64,000 nucleotides of DNA, taken from positions 4,092,001-4,156,000 of the forward strand of contig NZ_CP043761.1 of assembly GCF_008386395.1 (NCBI RefSeq). Direction: 5' to 3'. Shown here one piece after another: positions 35,956 through 45,825 of the stretch (the first letter of the stretch is position 1; the number at the start of each line of letters is the position of its first letter). The position numbers and the translations under genes were made by a program. The notes under the pieces were generated by a model. That model saw only the letters and a program-made list of their open reading frames with translations. It ran no database searches and was not told where the DNA came from. Origin of the DNA: Paenibacillus sp. 37 (lineage in GTDB: Bacteria; Bacillota; Bacilli; Paenibacillales; Paenibacillaceae).

Positions 35956-38295
35956 TCAAGCATCCTGTTTCTCACCAGATAACTTGCCTGTTACTACGTC
36001 CTGCAAAATAATCCGTGCCTTCACCGTACTCCCGTCTTTTCGTTTGAACGACAGTACTTGGGTACTGCCCTTCTCAATCAGCGATTTTAACATCGTACTG
36101 GTGATTTTCTTGCCTGCATACTCTTTCCAGACCACAAATGAACAGCCTTCCTTGAAACGTGAGCATCCATAACCCTTCTTGCCCTCTATAATCTGACCCG
36201 TACAGCCGGGAGAAGGACAAGGTGCCAGTAACTCTCTCACTCCGGTTGGGCTCGCAGTTGAGGAAGGTGCCTTGGTGGTCGTGCTTTTCCCACTGCCAGC
36301 TCTGGACGAAGATGCCGAAGTCTGACGGGACGTTTTTACAGTTGAACTGCCACTAGCCGTCTTGGCAGATGTCCTTGTATTGCTGGCTTGGGTTCTGGCT
36401 CCCTTGCCTTTCCCCCTGCCTGCCCGTGAATCTTCTCCAAAAGCATCTGCTGGAGCAGGAGCTTGTACACGCACTTTCTCAATGATGGACAAGGTGAATT
36501 TCTTGACGTTCTCCATGAACTTGTCCTGACCCGCCTCACCTTTGGAAATCTGATATAATCTTCTTTCCCATTGCCCGGTCATCTCAGGTGAAGTTAACAG
36601 ATCTACACCCGCACGGCGAATCAACTCAATAGCTGTTCTGCCTTTGAGCGTTAACTGCATTTTCTTCCCTTGCAGCGTAATGTAACCTACGTTTTTGAGG
36701 CGTTCAATTGTAGCCGCACGTGTAGCCGGAGTACCCAGACCACTATCTTTCATCGCATCTCGTAGCTCTTCATTCTCGATCTGCTTGCCTGCACTCTCCA
36801 TCGCTTTGAGCAATGTTCCCTCGGTATAACTTTTGGGAGGCTGGGTCGCCTTCTCCTTGAACTCACTCTTCGTACATTGAACAGGCAATTCAGGTTGTAC
36901 AGCAAAAGCCTTGTCCGTCCACTCTTCAGCTTCCTCATCCTCATTGCCGTTTTTCTTGGTCTTTTTCTTGCCTGCACCGCTCTGTTCCTGATCTCCAGAA
37001 CCAAGAACCACTTTCCATCCGAGGGACAGCAGCTCTTTGACAGATGTCTTAAACTGATGTTTCTCCACTTCGGTGAGCACGGTATGTTGCTTATACTCCG
37101 CCGGAGGATAAAAGTGAGACAAGAAACGCCTGACAATCAAATCATAGATGTTCTGCTCATCCTTGGATAAGGTACCTGGTCGCTTCAAAGTAGGTAGGAT
37201 CGCATGGTGATCCTCAACCCTGCTCGGATTACATACCCCTTTATTATTCTTATGAACAAGCTCTGGCTTGGCCCCTTGCGCAAGCTCACTATAGGTACCA
37301 TTTTTAAGCAGGTTTAGTGTTTTGTGCATACCTTCAATATTCTGTTCTGTAACATAGTTGGAGTTTGTCCGCGGATACGAAATCACCTTGTGTTTTTCAT
37401 ACAAGGCCTGTGCAATATCCAGTGTTTTTTTTGCTCCATATCCGAACTTGGCATTGGCTTCACGCTGTAAAAGGGTCAGGTCATACAAACGATACGGATA
37501 CTCCTTCGTCTGCTTTGCTTCGTATTTGGTAATCTGCCCTGTCTTGCCCTTCACACTGGCTGCAATGGCCTCTGCTGCCTCCGCATCGGTCAACTTATCT
37601 CCCTGACGCAGTCCCCGGTACTCGACACCTTCCTGCCGAAACCAGGCAGCTACTTCATAAAAGGTCTGTGACTGGAACGCTTCAATCTCTATTTCACGAT
37701 CATAGATTAGCGCGAGTACCGGCGTCTGAACACGACCTACAGACAACAATGCATTATGGCGGGTTGTAAACGCCCGTGAGGCATTCATTCCGATCAGCCA
37801 ATCGGCTTCACTTCTGGCGCGAGCAGCATGGGTCAAATTTTCAAATTCAGAGGCATCCTTCAGACCATCAAAACCACGTCTAATGCTCTCTGCCGTCAAA
37901 TCCGATATCCATAAACGCTTTACAGGCTGACGCAGCTTCAATTGCTGTTGTATGAGGGCGAAGATGTACTGACCTTCTCTCCCTGCATCGCAAGCATTAA
38001 CGATCGCTGAAGCCCGTTTTGCCAGTTCTCCAATCATTTTAAGCTGATCTTTTGTCCTCGGATTGGGTACAATCTTGAACTGATCGGGTATGATTGGCAG
38101 GTCCGCTATATTCCAGCGTTTGTACTTTGTATCATAGGCATCCGGTTCAGCCAGTCCAAGCAAATGCCCTATCGCCCAAGTGATGATGTAATGCTCACCC
38201 TCCAGATACGTGCGATTGTTCTTGGCCTTTGGTTCTATGACGGCGGCAATGGTTCGACCCATGTCGGGTTTTTCCGCTATAACCAGTGTCTTCAT
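35956..38295 (-). CDS. topB: DNA topoisomerase III
   Basis: A 779-residue type IA topoisomerase. The TOPRIM domain starts at residue 1 (VIAEKPDMGRTIAAVIEP) with the NACDAGREGQ acidic motif. The active-site Tyr lies in ISYPRTNSNYV, near residue 315. After the core (about residue 620) is a long Ser/Thr/Lys/Ala-rich linker (about residues 620-690), then a zinc-ribbon-like CPSPGCTGQI...GCSRF...GCSFV module of three Cys groups. TopB decatenates DNA and helps finish replication. GGAGGAG precedes the ATG. The preceding gene is fur, with its own terminator. Confidence 0.93.
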   Translation of the reverse strand: MKTLVIAEKPDMGRTIAAVIEPKAKNNRTYLEGEHYIITWAIGHLLGLAEPDAYDTKYKRWNIADLPIIPDQFKIVPNPRTKDQLKMIGELAKRASAIVNACDAGREGQYIFALIQQQLKLRQPVKRLWISDLTAESIRRGFDGLKDASEFENLTHAARARSEADWLIGMNASRAFTTRHNALLSVGRVQTPVLALIYDREIEIEAFQSQTFYEVAAWFRQEGVEYRGLRQGDKLTDAEAAEAIAASVKGKTGQITKYEAKQTKEYPYRLYDLTLLQREANAKFGYGAKKTLDIAQALYEKHKVISYPRTNSNYVTEQNIEGMHKTLNLLKNGTYSELAQGAKPELVHKNNKGVCNPSRVEDHHAILPTLKRPGTLSKDEQNIYDLIVRRFLSHFYPPAEYKQHTVLTEVEKHQFKTSVKELLSLGWKVVLGSGDQEQSGAGKKKTKKNGNEDEEAEEWTDKAFAVQPELPVQCTKSEFKEKATQPPKSYTEGTLLKAMESAGKQIENEELRDAMKDSGLGTPATRAATIERLKNVGYITLQGKKMQLTLKGRTAIELIRRAGVDLLTSPEMTGQWERRLYQISKGEAGQDKFMENVKKFTLSIIEKVRVQAPAPADAFGEDSRAGRGKGKGARTQASNTRTSAKTASGSSTVKTSRQTSASSSRAGSGKSTTTKAPSSTASPTGVRELLAPCPSPGCTGQIIEGKKGYGCSRFKEGCSFVVWKEYAGKKITSTMLKSLIEKGSTQVLSFKRKDGSTVKARIILQDVVTGKLSGEKQDA

Positions 38296-38332
38296 CCGTC
38301 CATCTCTCCTCCTTCACCGTCCGCATGACGGC

Positions 38333-38363
38333 AAAAAGGGGCATTCCGCCGACGGAAGCCCCT
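38333..38363 (-). terminator. Terminator of fur
   Basis: On the minus strand GGGGCTTCCGTC and GGCGGAATGCCCC form a hairpin followed by TTTTT. Confidence 0.82.
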
Positions 38364-38420
38364 TGCTTCTGAAACTCATTATATCAGATTTTGGATTCGG
38401 GAGCACCTTCCCGAAATGAA

Positions 38421-38912
38421 TTATCCTGCTGCTTGTTCCTTTAGTACATGCTTTTGTCTGCACTCTTTACATACACCCTGGAAATCCAGACGATGATCCG
38501 TAACAGCAAAGCCATACTGACGCTCGATTTGTTGTTCCAAACGAAGCAGACCATCTTCCATAATCTCTTCCACTTTACCACATTCTGTACAGATCAAATG
38601 ATGGTGGTGATGGGAACCGTCTGTACTTCGCAGATCAAAGCGCGCAGCGCCGTCACCAAAGTTAATCTTTTCAACGACCTGAAGGTCACTCAGCAGTTCG
38701 AGAGTGCGGTATACGGTAGCCAATCCAATCTCAGGGAACTGCTCCTTAACCAGGAGAAATACTTCCTCTGCGCTAAAATGATCCTTTTCATGTTCAAGCA
38801 ATACACGTACAGTAACTTCCCGTTGTTGTGTTAACTTATATCCTTTTTCAACCAATTGATTTTTAATGTGAAAAATCTGTTCTGAAATGGACTTGTCCCG
38901 GTTACTTGCCAT
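38421..38912 (-). CDS. fur: Ferric uptake regulator Fur
   Basis: A 163-residue Fur-family metalloregulator. The winged helix contains KLTQQREVTVRVLLEHEKDHFSAEEVF and IGLATVYRTLELL. The metal sites show HHHHHLICTECGKVEEI (residues about 98-114) and a second CxxC (CKECRQ). The INFGDGAARFDLR segment matches Fur rather than PerR of Bacillus. It represses iron-uptake genes with Fe(II). The ATG at 38912 follows GGAGGTG; a GTG inside that site is not the start. A perfect PerR box lies 78 bp upstream, as PerR control of fur is known in B. subtilis. Confidence 0.88.
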   Translation of the reverse strand: MASNRDKSISEQIFHIKNQLVEKGYKLTQQREVTVRVLLEHEKDHFSAEEVFLLVKEQFPEIGLATVYRTLELLSDLQVVEKINFGDGAARFDLRSTDGSHHHHHLICTECGKVEEIMEDGLLRLEQQIERQYGFAVTDHRLDFQGVCKECRQKHVLKEQAAG

Positions 38913-38989
38913 AGCAGGTCGCACCTCCGATTTATATTCATTGAAATTTACGTTTATCGTACGAATTCATGGTTTCAGTTAATCCTTAT

Positions 38990-39004
38990 TTATAATCATT
39001 ATAA
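38990..39004 (-). promoter_or_regulatory. PerR box upstream of fur
   Basis: TTATAATCATTATAA is a perfect palindrome and a 15/15 match to the PerR consensus TTATAATNATTATAA. It differs at two positions from the Fur consensus TGATAATNATTATCA. It probably overlaps the fur promoter, where minus-strand TATAAT sequences are abundant. Confidence 0.8.
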
Positions 39005-39091
39005 TATAATAATAAATCTTTATCACTTAAAAAGCAATGATATTGCTCACACTTACATGAAATATGTAGTCAGATTGGTTAAAATAACAGC

Positions 39092-39120
39092 AAACAACCC
39101 TCGCTGATCGCGAAGGTTGT
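39092..39120 (-). terminator. Terminator of gltD
   Basis: On the minus strand ACAACC(T)TCGC and GCGA(G)GGTTGT form a stem with a 5-nt loop, followed by a weak T stretch. It lies just after the gltD stop. Confidence 0.6.
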
Positions 39121-39143
39121 CAATGATATCTTGTTCTATACTT

Positions 39144-40631
39144 TTACACCAAAACCGAAGCACCCATCAAGTATTTGTCCACTTCACGAGCAGCCTCACG
39201 GCCTTCATTAATTGCCCATACAACCAAGCTTTGACCACGACGCATGTCACCTGCTGCAAATACTTTATCCACATTGGTGTTGTATTTGCCGTAACGTGCC
39301 TTAACGTTTGTGCGACGATCTGTTGCAAGTCCCAGTTGCTCTACCAACGTTTGTTCCGGTCCATCAAAACCAATGGCAATCATGGCCATCTGAGCCGGGA
39401 ATACACGCTCTGTACCTGGAATCGGCTGATAAATCTTGCGACCAGTCTCATCCACAATACGCTCGATCTGTACTGTATGCAATTCTTTGAGGTTCCCCTC
39501 ATCGTCTCCGACAAATTTCGTTGTCATGATGGAGAACTCACGCGGATCTTGACCAAACAACGCTTTGGCTTCCTCTTGCGCATAATCAAGTGTGTATACG
39601 TTCGGGAATTGCGGCCAAGGGTTGTTAATGCGATCACGTTCCATAGGCGCTTGTGTATGCGTACCGAATTGAGTGATCGTACGACAACCATGGCGCAGCG
39701 ATGTAGCCACACAGTCAGATCCTGTATCACCGCCACCAATGACGATAATATCTTTATCTTTAGCGGACAGATATTGACCATCTTCCAGATTGGAGTCCAG
39801 ATAACTCTTAATGCTGCCATTCAGGAAATCCATGGCGTAATGAACGCCTTTCAAGTCGCTGCCTTCAATATTGAATTCACGCGGCTTCGTTGCACCACCG
39901 CACAATACAACAGCGTCATATTCATCCACCAGTTGTTGTGCTGCAATATCTTTACCAATCTCGGTGTTCGTAATGAATTGAATGCCTTCTGCTTCGAGCA
40001 GATCAACACGACGTTGAACTACCTTTTTATCCAATTTCATTGTTGGGATACCGTACATCAGCAATCCGCCGACACGGTCCGAACGCTCATATACGGTTAC
40101 CGAATGTCCTGCCTTATTCAACTGAGCCGCAGTAGCTAGTCCCGCTGGACCTGAACCTACCACAGCTACACGTTTACCCGTACGTTTTTCAGGAGGCTCC
40201 GGAACCACCCATCCTTCTTCGAAACCTTTTTCAATAATTGCTTCTTCAATCGTTTTGATGGTTACAGGCTGACCAATTAAGCCAACTGTACATGATCCTT
40301 CGCAAGGAGCTGGACAGATGCGACCTGTAAACTCTGGGAAATTATTCGTTTTGTGAAGGCGTTCAAGTGCTTCTCTCCACAGTCCGCGATATACAAGATT
40401 ATTCCATTCTGGAATCAGGTTATGCACGGGGCAACCTGACGTGCCACCAATCATATCTATACCTGTATGGCAATACGGGGTACCACAATCCATGCATCGT
40501 GCACCTTGTGTTCTGAGCTCTTCTTCAGCCATGTGTTTATGAAACTCTTCCCAATCCTTAATCCGCTCCGCTGGCTCACGATCTGTTGGCAGTTGACGTT
40601 TGTATTCCATAAATCCAGTAGGTGTAGACAT
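39144..40631 (-). CDS. gltD: Glutamate synthase small subunit
   Basis: A 495-residue NADPH-glutamate synthase beta chain, which passes electrons from NADPH through FAD to the large subunit. The N-terminal Cys clusters (CMDCGTPYCH and RICPAPCEGSC) form the iron-sulfur site. The FAD motif is VVGSGPAGLA and the NADPH motif is GGGDTGSDC. The length is standard. The large subunit (GltA/GltB) is not within reach on the downstream or upstream side, so this copy is solitary. The 600 bp upstream carry no gene. Confidence 0.92.
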   Translation of the reverse strand: MSTPTGFMEYKRQLPTDREPAERIKDWEEFHKHMAEEELRTQGARCMDCGTPYCHTGIDMIGGTSGCPVHNLIPEWNNLVYRGLWREALERLHKTNNFPEFTGRICPAPCEGSCTVGLIGQPVTIKTIEEAIIEKGFEEGWVVPEPPEKRTGKRVAVVGSGPAGLATAAQLNKAGHSVTVYERSDRVGGLLMYGIPTMKLDKKVVQRRVDLLEAEGIQFITNTEIGKDIAAQQLVDEYDAVVLCGGATKPREFNIEGSDLKGVHYAMDFLNGSIKSYLDSNLEDGQYLSAKDKDIIVIGGGDTGSDCVATSLRHGCRTITQFGTHTQAPMERDRINNPWPQFPNVYTLDYAQEEAKALFGQDPREFSIMTTKFVGDDEGNLKELHTVQIERIVDETGRKIYQPIPGTERVFPAQMAMIAIGFDGPEQTLVEQLGLATDRRTNVKARYGKYNTNVDKVFAAGDMRRGQSLVVWAINEGREAAREVDKYLMGASVLV

Positions 40632-41161
40632 CTTACGTTTTCCCCCATCCGTTCTTGTCTTAATCCCTTCATGTGCATGGTTCTATATGAAATGGATTAC
40701 TCATTACTTGAGTTTTTGTCTATTGTATCACAAAATCTTCTCGAAGATATTTCAATTATAGTAGCATTTACTGTACTGAATATTAAATGGATTATCCGCA
40801 TAATTATTTGTATTTTATACATCATATCTTTCAAGTCTACCCATGGTCAATACCCTTATTTTGGTGTTAAATGCGGTTCTGAACTGCGGAATCTGGTGTG
40901 TGTTAAAGAAACAAAAGGTCGAAACGTTAAGTGAATGTTAGATAATTTATCATCATATCCAACATATTTTGCTATAAATCGTTCTCAATTCCGAATATCA
41001 GACTCGTTTTAGGGCTTCACAACGTTAAAACCTCAAAACTTTTACACTTTTTTACTGTTTAATGCTTGGTCGTATGTATATTATACATAAATACCAATTA
41101 ATCATGTTATATTAATGTTATATGTATTCCAATTTAAACAAGTGACTCTTTTTTTTATAAA
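40632..41161. other. AT-rich intergenic region between gltD and dfrA
   Basis: This stretch has no convincing coding region; an open frame crossing 40467-40934 lacks a ribosome binding site and mostly overlaps gltD. The gltD promoter should lie at its left end. I see no riboswitch or clear TnrA site. Confidence 0.4.
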
Positions 41162-41203
41162 AGAAAAGACGCTGTTCACGAATATTTCGCAATCAGCGCC
41201 TCT
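41162..41203 (-). terminator. Terminator of the thyA-dfrA operon
   Basis: On the minus strand AGGCGCTG and CAGCGTCT form the stem, followed by TTTCTTTT. Confidence 0.7.
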
Positions 41204-41247
41204 CATCATACAAATACGACCGAAGTCAGGAATTTCTTATGCCACAT

Positions 41248-41736
41248 TTACCGTTTACGTTCGTAAAATTCAAATGTATACGCATGAACATTTTTTTCAT
41301 CCTGTTCGCCTTCAATCTGTTCAATCAGTTCCCATTCGGACCAGTCCACTTCAGGGAAAAACGTATCTCCCTCAAAATTCTCATGAATTTTGGTCACCAC
41401 AAGACGATCTGCAAGTGGCAGGAACTCACGATACACTTGGGAACCTCCAATTACGCACAGTTCCTCACCTTTGGTTACACTCAGACCCTCTTCAATCGTA
41501 TGTACGATTTCAGCCTGTTCCACCTTGTAGTTCAGATCTCTTGTCACTACGATATTACGACGCTGAGGAAGCGGCTTACCGCCAAAAGATTCCCACGTAT
41601 TACGTCCCATGATAATCGTTTTGTTTAATGTACGTTGTTTGAAAAAGGCCATATCCTTGGGTAAACGCCATGGAATCGAATTATTTAATCCGATCACGCC
41701 GTTCTCCCCCATTGCCCATACCAATTCAATACTCAT
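41248..41736 (-). CDS. dfrA: Dihydrofolate reductase
   Basis: A 162-residue DHFR, reducing dihydrofolate to tetrahydrofolate with NADPH. The N-terminal strand IELVWAMGENGVIGLNNSIPW contains the Met20-loop-like segment and the substrate-binding region (LPKDMAFFKQ, Asp in the active site), followed by IIMGRNTWESFG and the VIGGSQVY NADPH motif. It lies 50 bp after thyA on the same strand, the usual thyA-dfrA pair: thymidylate synthase oxidises the folate that this enzyme re-reduces. AAGGAG precedes the ATG. Confidence 0.95.
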   Translation of the reverse strand: MSIELVWAMGENGVIGLNNSIPWRLPKDMAFFKQRTLNKTIIMGRNTWESFGGKPLPQRRNIVVTRDLNYKVEQAEIVHTIEEGLSVTKGEELCVIGGSQVYREFLPLADRLVVTKIHENFEGDTFFPEVDWSEWELIEQIEGEQDEKNVHAYTFEFYERKR

Positions 41737-41786
41737 GGGTAATACACTCCTTCAATCCAAGTCTCTTGTCGAGATTGAACACATAA

Positions 41787-42581
41787 TTAGACTGCAATTG
41801 GAGCTTTAATGCCCGGATGATGCTGATAGTTCTCAAACTCGAAATCTTCAAACTTATAATCAAAAATAGAATCCGGCTTACGTTTGATTACCAGCTTAGG
41901 TAAAGCATAAGGTTCACGCTCCAGCTGAGTTTTGACCTGATCAACATGGTTGGAATAGATGTGAACATCCCCACCAGACCAGATGAAATCACCCACCTCA
42001 AGGTCACATTGCTGCGCGATCATATGAGTCAAGAGCGCATAACTCGCGATGTTAAACGGCAATCCGAGGAACGTATCTACGGAACGCATCGTAAGCATAC
42101 ATGATAATTTACCCTCTGCAACGTAAAACTGAAACGCAAAATGACAAGGTGGAAGCTTCATATGGTTGATCTCAGCCACATTCCATGCGCTGACAAGGTG
42201 ACGACGCGAATCCGGATTATTTTTGATCGAATCAATGACTGCAGAGATCTGATCGATCTTCTCCCCATTAGGTGCTTCCCAAGTACGCCATTGTGAACCA
42301 TATACCGGACCGAGGTCGCCATTTTCGTCCGCCCAGTCGTCCCAGATCTTCACACCGTTTTCTTTCAAATAAGATATATTGGTATCGCCACTCAAAAACC
42401 ACAACAGTTCATGAATAACCGATTTGAGATGAATTCGCTTGGTTGTTACCAGCGGAAATCCTTCGGAGAGATCATAACGGAGCTGTCTGCCAAATACAGA
42501 TTGTGTTCCTGTTCCTGTACGGTCTCCTTTATGCACGCCGTTGTTCAGAATATCCTGCAATAAATCGAGATAGTTTTTCAT
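41787..42581 (-). CDS. thyA: Thymidylate synthase
   Basis: A 264-residue ThyA-type enzyme that methylates dUMP to dTMP. The catalytic Cys lies in [12 protein letters not shown] near residue 146, and the folate and nucleotide sites are seen in [17 protein letters not shown] and HIYSNHVDQ. The ending PIAV is canonical. GAGGAG precedes the ATG. A MITE-like repeat ends only 28 bp upstream of the start codon. It forms an operon with dfrA. Confidence 0.96.
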   Translation of the reverse strand: MKNYLDLLQDILNNGVHKGDRTGTGTQSVFGRQLRYDLSEGFPLVTTKRIHLKSVIHELLWFLSGDTNISYLKENGVKIWDDWADENGDLGPVYGSQWRTWEAPNGEKIDQISAVIDSIKNNPDSRRHLVSAWNVAEINHMKLPPCHFAFQFYVAEGKLSCMLTMRSVDTFLGLPFNIASYALLTHMIAQQCDLEVGDFIWSGGDVHIYSNHVDQVKTQLEREPYALPKLVIKRKPDSIFDYKFEDFEFENYQHHPGIKAPIAV

Positions 42582-42608
42582 GTTGATATCTCCTCACACT
42601 TTTATTCG

Positions 42609-42834
42609 TACTAAACTAAAGATTATTTACACTTACCACTCCGATGACAGAACAACCTTCCGATCGCTGTTATCCCCAGATTTTTTTTGATTTCCTTTTC
42701 CAAAGGTAAAATCCGGTGATAAAGGCGCAGCGTATGCTTCCGATGCAGCTTTCTTTCAGAAAGCTTTTAGCTCCGCTTCTTCAGGTTCTTTCTGTCCTCT
42801 ACGTTCTCGTGTAAAAGATTAATTTAACTTAAAT
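42609..42834. repeat. MITE-like inverted-repeat element, copy 2
   Basis: This 226-bp copy is in the same orientation as that at 7982-8208 and shares long identical blocks, including ATCGCTGTTATCCCCAGATT and TATGCTTCCGATGCAGCTTT. By eye identity is above 80% over most of the length, with small indels near 42715-42730. The terminal repeats are more degenerate, with ACTAAAGATTATTTACAC on the left and GTGTAAAAGATTAATTTAACTT on the right. It lies directly upstream of thyA. Confidence 0.75.
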
Positions 42835-43001
42835 ACTAAATACATAGACCGTGATTGGCTTGGAGCCACATCATAACTGATCATTACTACAGTGTACCAC
42901 AATTAAGTTGTTGGATAAAATCAATTCACTAAAACTTGTGAGCGTGTAAATTTTCATCATATTACATACATGAGTATCTTAAATTTCTCGGCTCTTGCTC
43001 A
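42835..43001. other. Intergenic spacer between repeat copy 2 and the lpdA terminator
   Basis: I see no gene here. It may contain the thyA promoter if the repeat itself is transcribed as leader. Confidence 0.35.
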
Positions 43002-43042
43002 GAAAAAAGAGACGAATAACGCGTTAACGTCATTCGTCTCTT
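43002..43042 (-). terminator. Terminator of the pdh operon
   Basis: On the minus strand AAGAGACGAATGACG pairs with CGTTATTCGTCTCTT and is followed by TTTTC, just after lpdA. Confidence 0.88.
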
Positions 43043-43086
43043 CTGATATACGTATAATGCCGGACGGATCTGAAGCTTAGATGATC

Positions 43087-44502
43087 TTAACGGGAGATGA
43101 TGTGGATCGGGTGACCCATAACCAATTCCGCAGCTTCCATCACGATTTCGCCCAAAGTTGGGTGAGCGTGAATTGTGAGAGCCAGATCTTCCAAAGTAGC
43201 GCCCATCTCAATTGCCAAACCAAGCTCAGCAATCAGGTTGGAAGCTTCCAGACCTACGATTTGGCAACCCAATACAAGGCCGCTTTCTTCGTCAGCTACG
43301 ATTTTCACGAAGCCTTCAGCGTGGTTCAAAGATACAGCACGGCCGTTACCCGCATAAGGGAATTTGCCAGCTTTTACTTTGTAACCTTTTTCTTTAGCTT
43401 CTTTCTCAGTGTAACCTACGCTGGAACACTCTGGATCTGTGAAAACAACAGCTGGCATACATTTGTAGTCAACTACAGATGGTTGTCCTGCGATTGCTTC
43501 AGCAGCCACTTTACCTTCATAAGAAGCTTTGTGTGCCAGAGCCAGACCAGATACGATGTCACCGATAGCGAAGATGTGAGGAATGCTGGTACGACCTTGG
43601 TGGTCAACTTTGACAAATCCACGCTCGTCAACGTCAACACCAATCATGTCGAGACCAAGTTCTCCATCTGTGTTTGGACGACGTCCAACAGTTACCAGCA
43701 GGTAATCTGCAGTTACTTCTTTGGACTCACCATTTACAGAGTACTTAACAGTTACATCTTTATCCGTTTGCTCAGCACTTTCAGCTTTTGCACCCGTTAC
43801 GATTTCGATGCCTGTTTTCTTCATGTTTTTAGCCACGAGGCTAGTCATGTCTTTATCGAAACCTGGCAGTACTGTATCCAAACCTTCGATTATTGTTACT
43901 TTCGCACCGAATTTGGAGTACATTTGACCAAGCTCAGCACCGATATATCCGCCACCAATAACGATCATGCTTTTTGGTACTTCAGGCAAGTTCAGAGCTT
44001 CTGTCGAAGACAGAATACGTCCGCCAAATGGGAAAGGTTTCAGTTCGATTGGACGGGAACCTGTTGCAATAATTGCATTTTTAAATTTGTAACGCGGAGA
44101 CTCGTGGTCATTGAATACACGAGCTTCGTTTTCGTTGATGAACATGCACTCACCGTTGAAAACTTCAACTTTGTTGCCTTTGAGCAAACCAGCTACGCCG
44201 CCAGTCATTTTCTTAACAACACCGTTTTTGAACTCTTGAGTTTTGCTGAAGTCCACTTTTACGTTCTCAGCAGAGATACCAAAAGCTTCACCGTGAAGTG
44301 CAGACTCATATTGGTGTGCAGCAGAGATCAGGGCTTTGGATGGAATACATCCACGGTTCAAACAAACACCGCCCAGTTCGGATTTGTCTACGATCAATAC
44401 GCTTTGGCCCAGTTGAGCAGCGCGGATGGCAGCTACATAGCCGCCAGGACCCGCACCAATTACTAATGTGTCGATATTGAGAGAAGCGTCGCCTACTACC
44501 AT
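43087..44502 (-). CDS. lpdA: Dihydrolipoamide dehydrogenase (E3)
   Basis: A 471-residue FAD disulfide oxidoreductase that reoxidises the lipoyl groups of the pyruvate dehydrogenase complex. Features in order: FAD motif [17 protein letters not shown] near residue 14, redox disulfide [17 protein letters not shown] motif [12 protein letters not shown] near residue 180, and the C-terminal active-site HAHPTLGE. It is the last gene of the operon, starting 3 bp after pdhC with AGGTG upstream. It may also serve other 2-oxoacid complexes. Confidence 0.96.
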   Translation of the reverse strand: MVVGDASLNIDTLVIGAGPGGYVAAIRAAQLGQSVLIVDKSELGGVCLNRGCIPSKALISAAHQYESALHGEAFGISAENVKVDFSKTQEFKNGVVKKMTGGVAGLLKGNKVEVFNGECMFINENEARVFNDHESPRYKFKNAIIATGSRPIELKPFPFGGRILSSTEALNLPEVPKSMIVIGGGYIGAELGQMYSKFGAKVTIIEGLDTVLPGFDKDMTSLVAKNMKKTGIEIVTGAKAESAEQTDKDVTVKYSVNGESKEVTADYLLVTVGRRPNTDGELGLDMIGVDVDERGFVKVDHQGRTSIPHIFAIGDIVSGLALAHKASYEGKVAAEAIAGQPSVVDYKCMPAVVFTDPECSSVGYTEKEAKEKGYKVKAGKFPYAGNGRAVSLNHAEGFVKIVADEESGLVLGCQIVGLEASNLIAELGLAIEMGATLEDLALTIHAHPTLGEIVMEAAELVMGHPIHIISR

Positions 44503-44505
44503 ATC

Positions 44506-45825
44506 TTACACCTCCATAACAAGCAGCTCAGGGTTAGCGAGCAGCTGTTTAATGTAATTCATAAAGTTTTGTGCTGTTGCGCCATCGATGATACGGTGGT
44601 CAAAGCTCAGGGAAAGAGCCATTACAGGTGCTGCAACTACTTCGCCGTTTTTGATCACTGCTTTTTCGCTGATGCGTCCTGTTCCGAGAATAGCAACTTC
44701 AGGGAAGTTGATGATTGGAGTGAAGAACATACCGCCAGCAGAACCAATGTTACTGATGGAGATTGTGCTTCCTCTCATTTCATTCGCGCTCAATTTGCCC
44801 TCACGACCACGAGCAGCCAAATCACGGATAGAATCAGCAATCATCCAGATGGATTTACGATCAGCATCTTTGATAACAGGAACGATCAAGCCGTTGTCTG
44901 TATCTGTAGCGATACCGATGTTGTAGTATTTTTTGTAAACAATTTCGTTAGCTTCTTCATCAATCATAGCGTTCAGAGCCGGGAATTGGCGGGAAGCCGC
45001 AACCAGTGCTTTAACGATGAATGGCAGATAAGTAACTTTTGTTCCTTTTTTCTCTGCAATTGGTTTCATGCGAGTACGGAAAGCAACCAATTCAGTTACG
45101 TCCACTTCGTCCATGATTGTAACGTGAGGTGCTGTGTAAGCCGATTTAACCATTGCATTAGAGATTGCTTTACGGATACCTTTGAATGGTACGCGCTCTT
45201 CTTCAAGGTATTGATCAGCTGCAGCCGCTGCTGGTGCGGATTTTTTCTCTTCTTGAGCCGGAGTTTCGGAAGATGCCGCTGCGGAAGAACCGCCACCGTT
45301 TTTGAAGGATTCAACATCTTCTTTGGTTACTTTACCGTTGTTGCCAGTTCCGTTAACCTGTGCGATGTCTACACCTTGTTCGCGAGCAAATTTACGCACG
45401 CTTGGTGTTGCCAGAACGTCTTTGGCAGGTACTGCCGGAACGCTGTTGTTGCCGCCTTCTTTAGCTGCATCCGAGCTGGAAGCTGCTGCAGAAGAACCGC
45501 TTGTGTCAGCTCCGCCTTGCGCTGCATCTTTCTCTTGCTCGCCTTGATCGCCAGCAGGAGCGTCGTCTTGCTCAGGAAGTTCGCCTTCTGCATCGATGAT
45601 CGCTACAACTTCACCAACGTGGCAGACTTGACCGTCTTTAGCGAATACTTCTGTAACTGTTCCGTTAACCGGACAAGGTACTTCTACAACCGCTTTGTCG
45701 TTCTGTACTTCCATGATGATGTCGTCGTCAGTTACTTTGTCACCGACTTTGATGTGCATCTTGATGATTTCGCCTTCGTGCAGGCCTTCGCCCAATTCAG
45801 GGAATTTATATTCAAATTTAGCCAA
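44506..45825 (-). CDS. pdhC: Pyruvate dehydrogenase E2, dihydrolipoamide acetyltransferase
   Basis: A 439-residue E2 core protein. One lipoyl domain ([11 protein letters not shown], with the lipoyl-Lys near residue 42) is followed by an Ala/Ser/Asp/Gly-rich linker, the peripheral subunit-binding domain ([21 protein letters not shown]) and the catalytic domain with [10 protein letters not shown] (His and Asp of the active site). The start is a TTG at 45825, eight bases after AAGGAGG; a longer frame to 45879 is not supported. It lies 176 bp after pdhB, an unusually long gap for this operon. Confidence 0.94.
   Translation of the reverse strand: MAKFEYKFPELGEGLHEGEIIKMHIKVGDKVTDDDIIMEVQNDKAVVEVPCPVNGTVTEVFAKDGQVCHVGEVVAIIDAEGELPEQDDAPAGDQGEQEKDAAQGGADTSGSSAAASSSDAAKEGGNNSVPAVPAKDVLATPSVRKFAREQGVDIAQVNGTGNNGKVTKEDVESFKNGGGSSAAASSETPAQEEKKSAPAAAAADQYLEEERVPFKGIRKAISNAMVKSAYTAPHVTIMDEVDVTELVAFRTRMKPIAEKKGTKVTYLPFIVKALVAASRQFPALNAMIDEEANEIVYKKYYNIGIATDTDNGLIVPVIKDADRKSIWMIADSIRDLAARGREGKLSANEMRGSTISISNIGSAGGMFFTPIINFPEVAILGTGRISEKAVIKNGEVVAAPVMALSLSFDHRIIDGATAQNFMNYIKQLLANPELLVMEV

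Noticed and set aside
39117..40139. 340-codon open frame opposite gltD
   Set aside because: Antisense to the intact gltD gene with no site or family match.
40467..40934. Plus-strand open frame reaching into the gltD upstream gap
   Set aside because: It overlaps gltD, lacks a ribosome binding site and shows no family pattern.
43081..44466. Long open frame on the plus strand opposite lpdA
   Set aside because: It mirrors lpdA exactly, has no ribosome binding site and encodes Phe/Ser/Cys-rich sequence without a family pattern. It is a codon-bias shadow.
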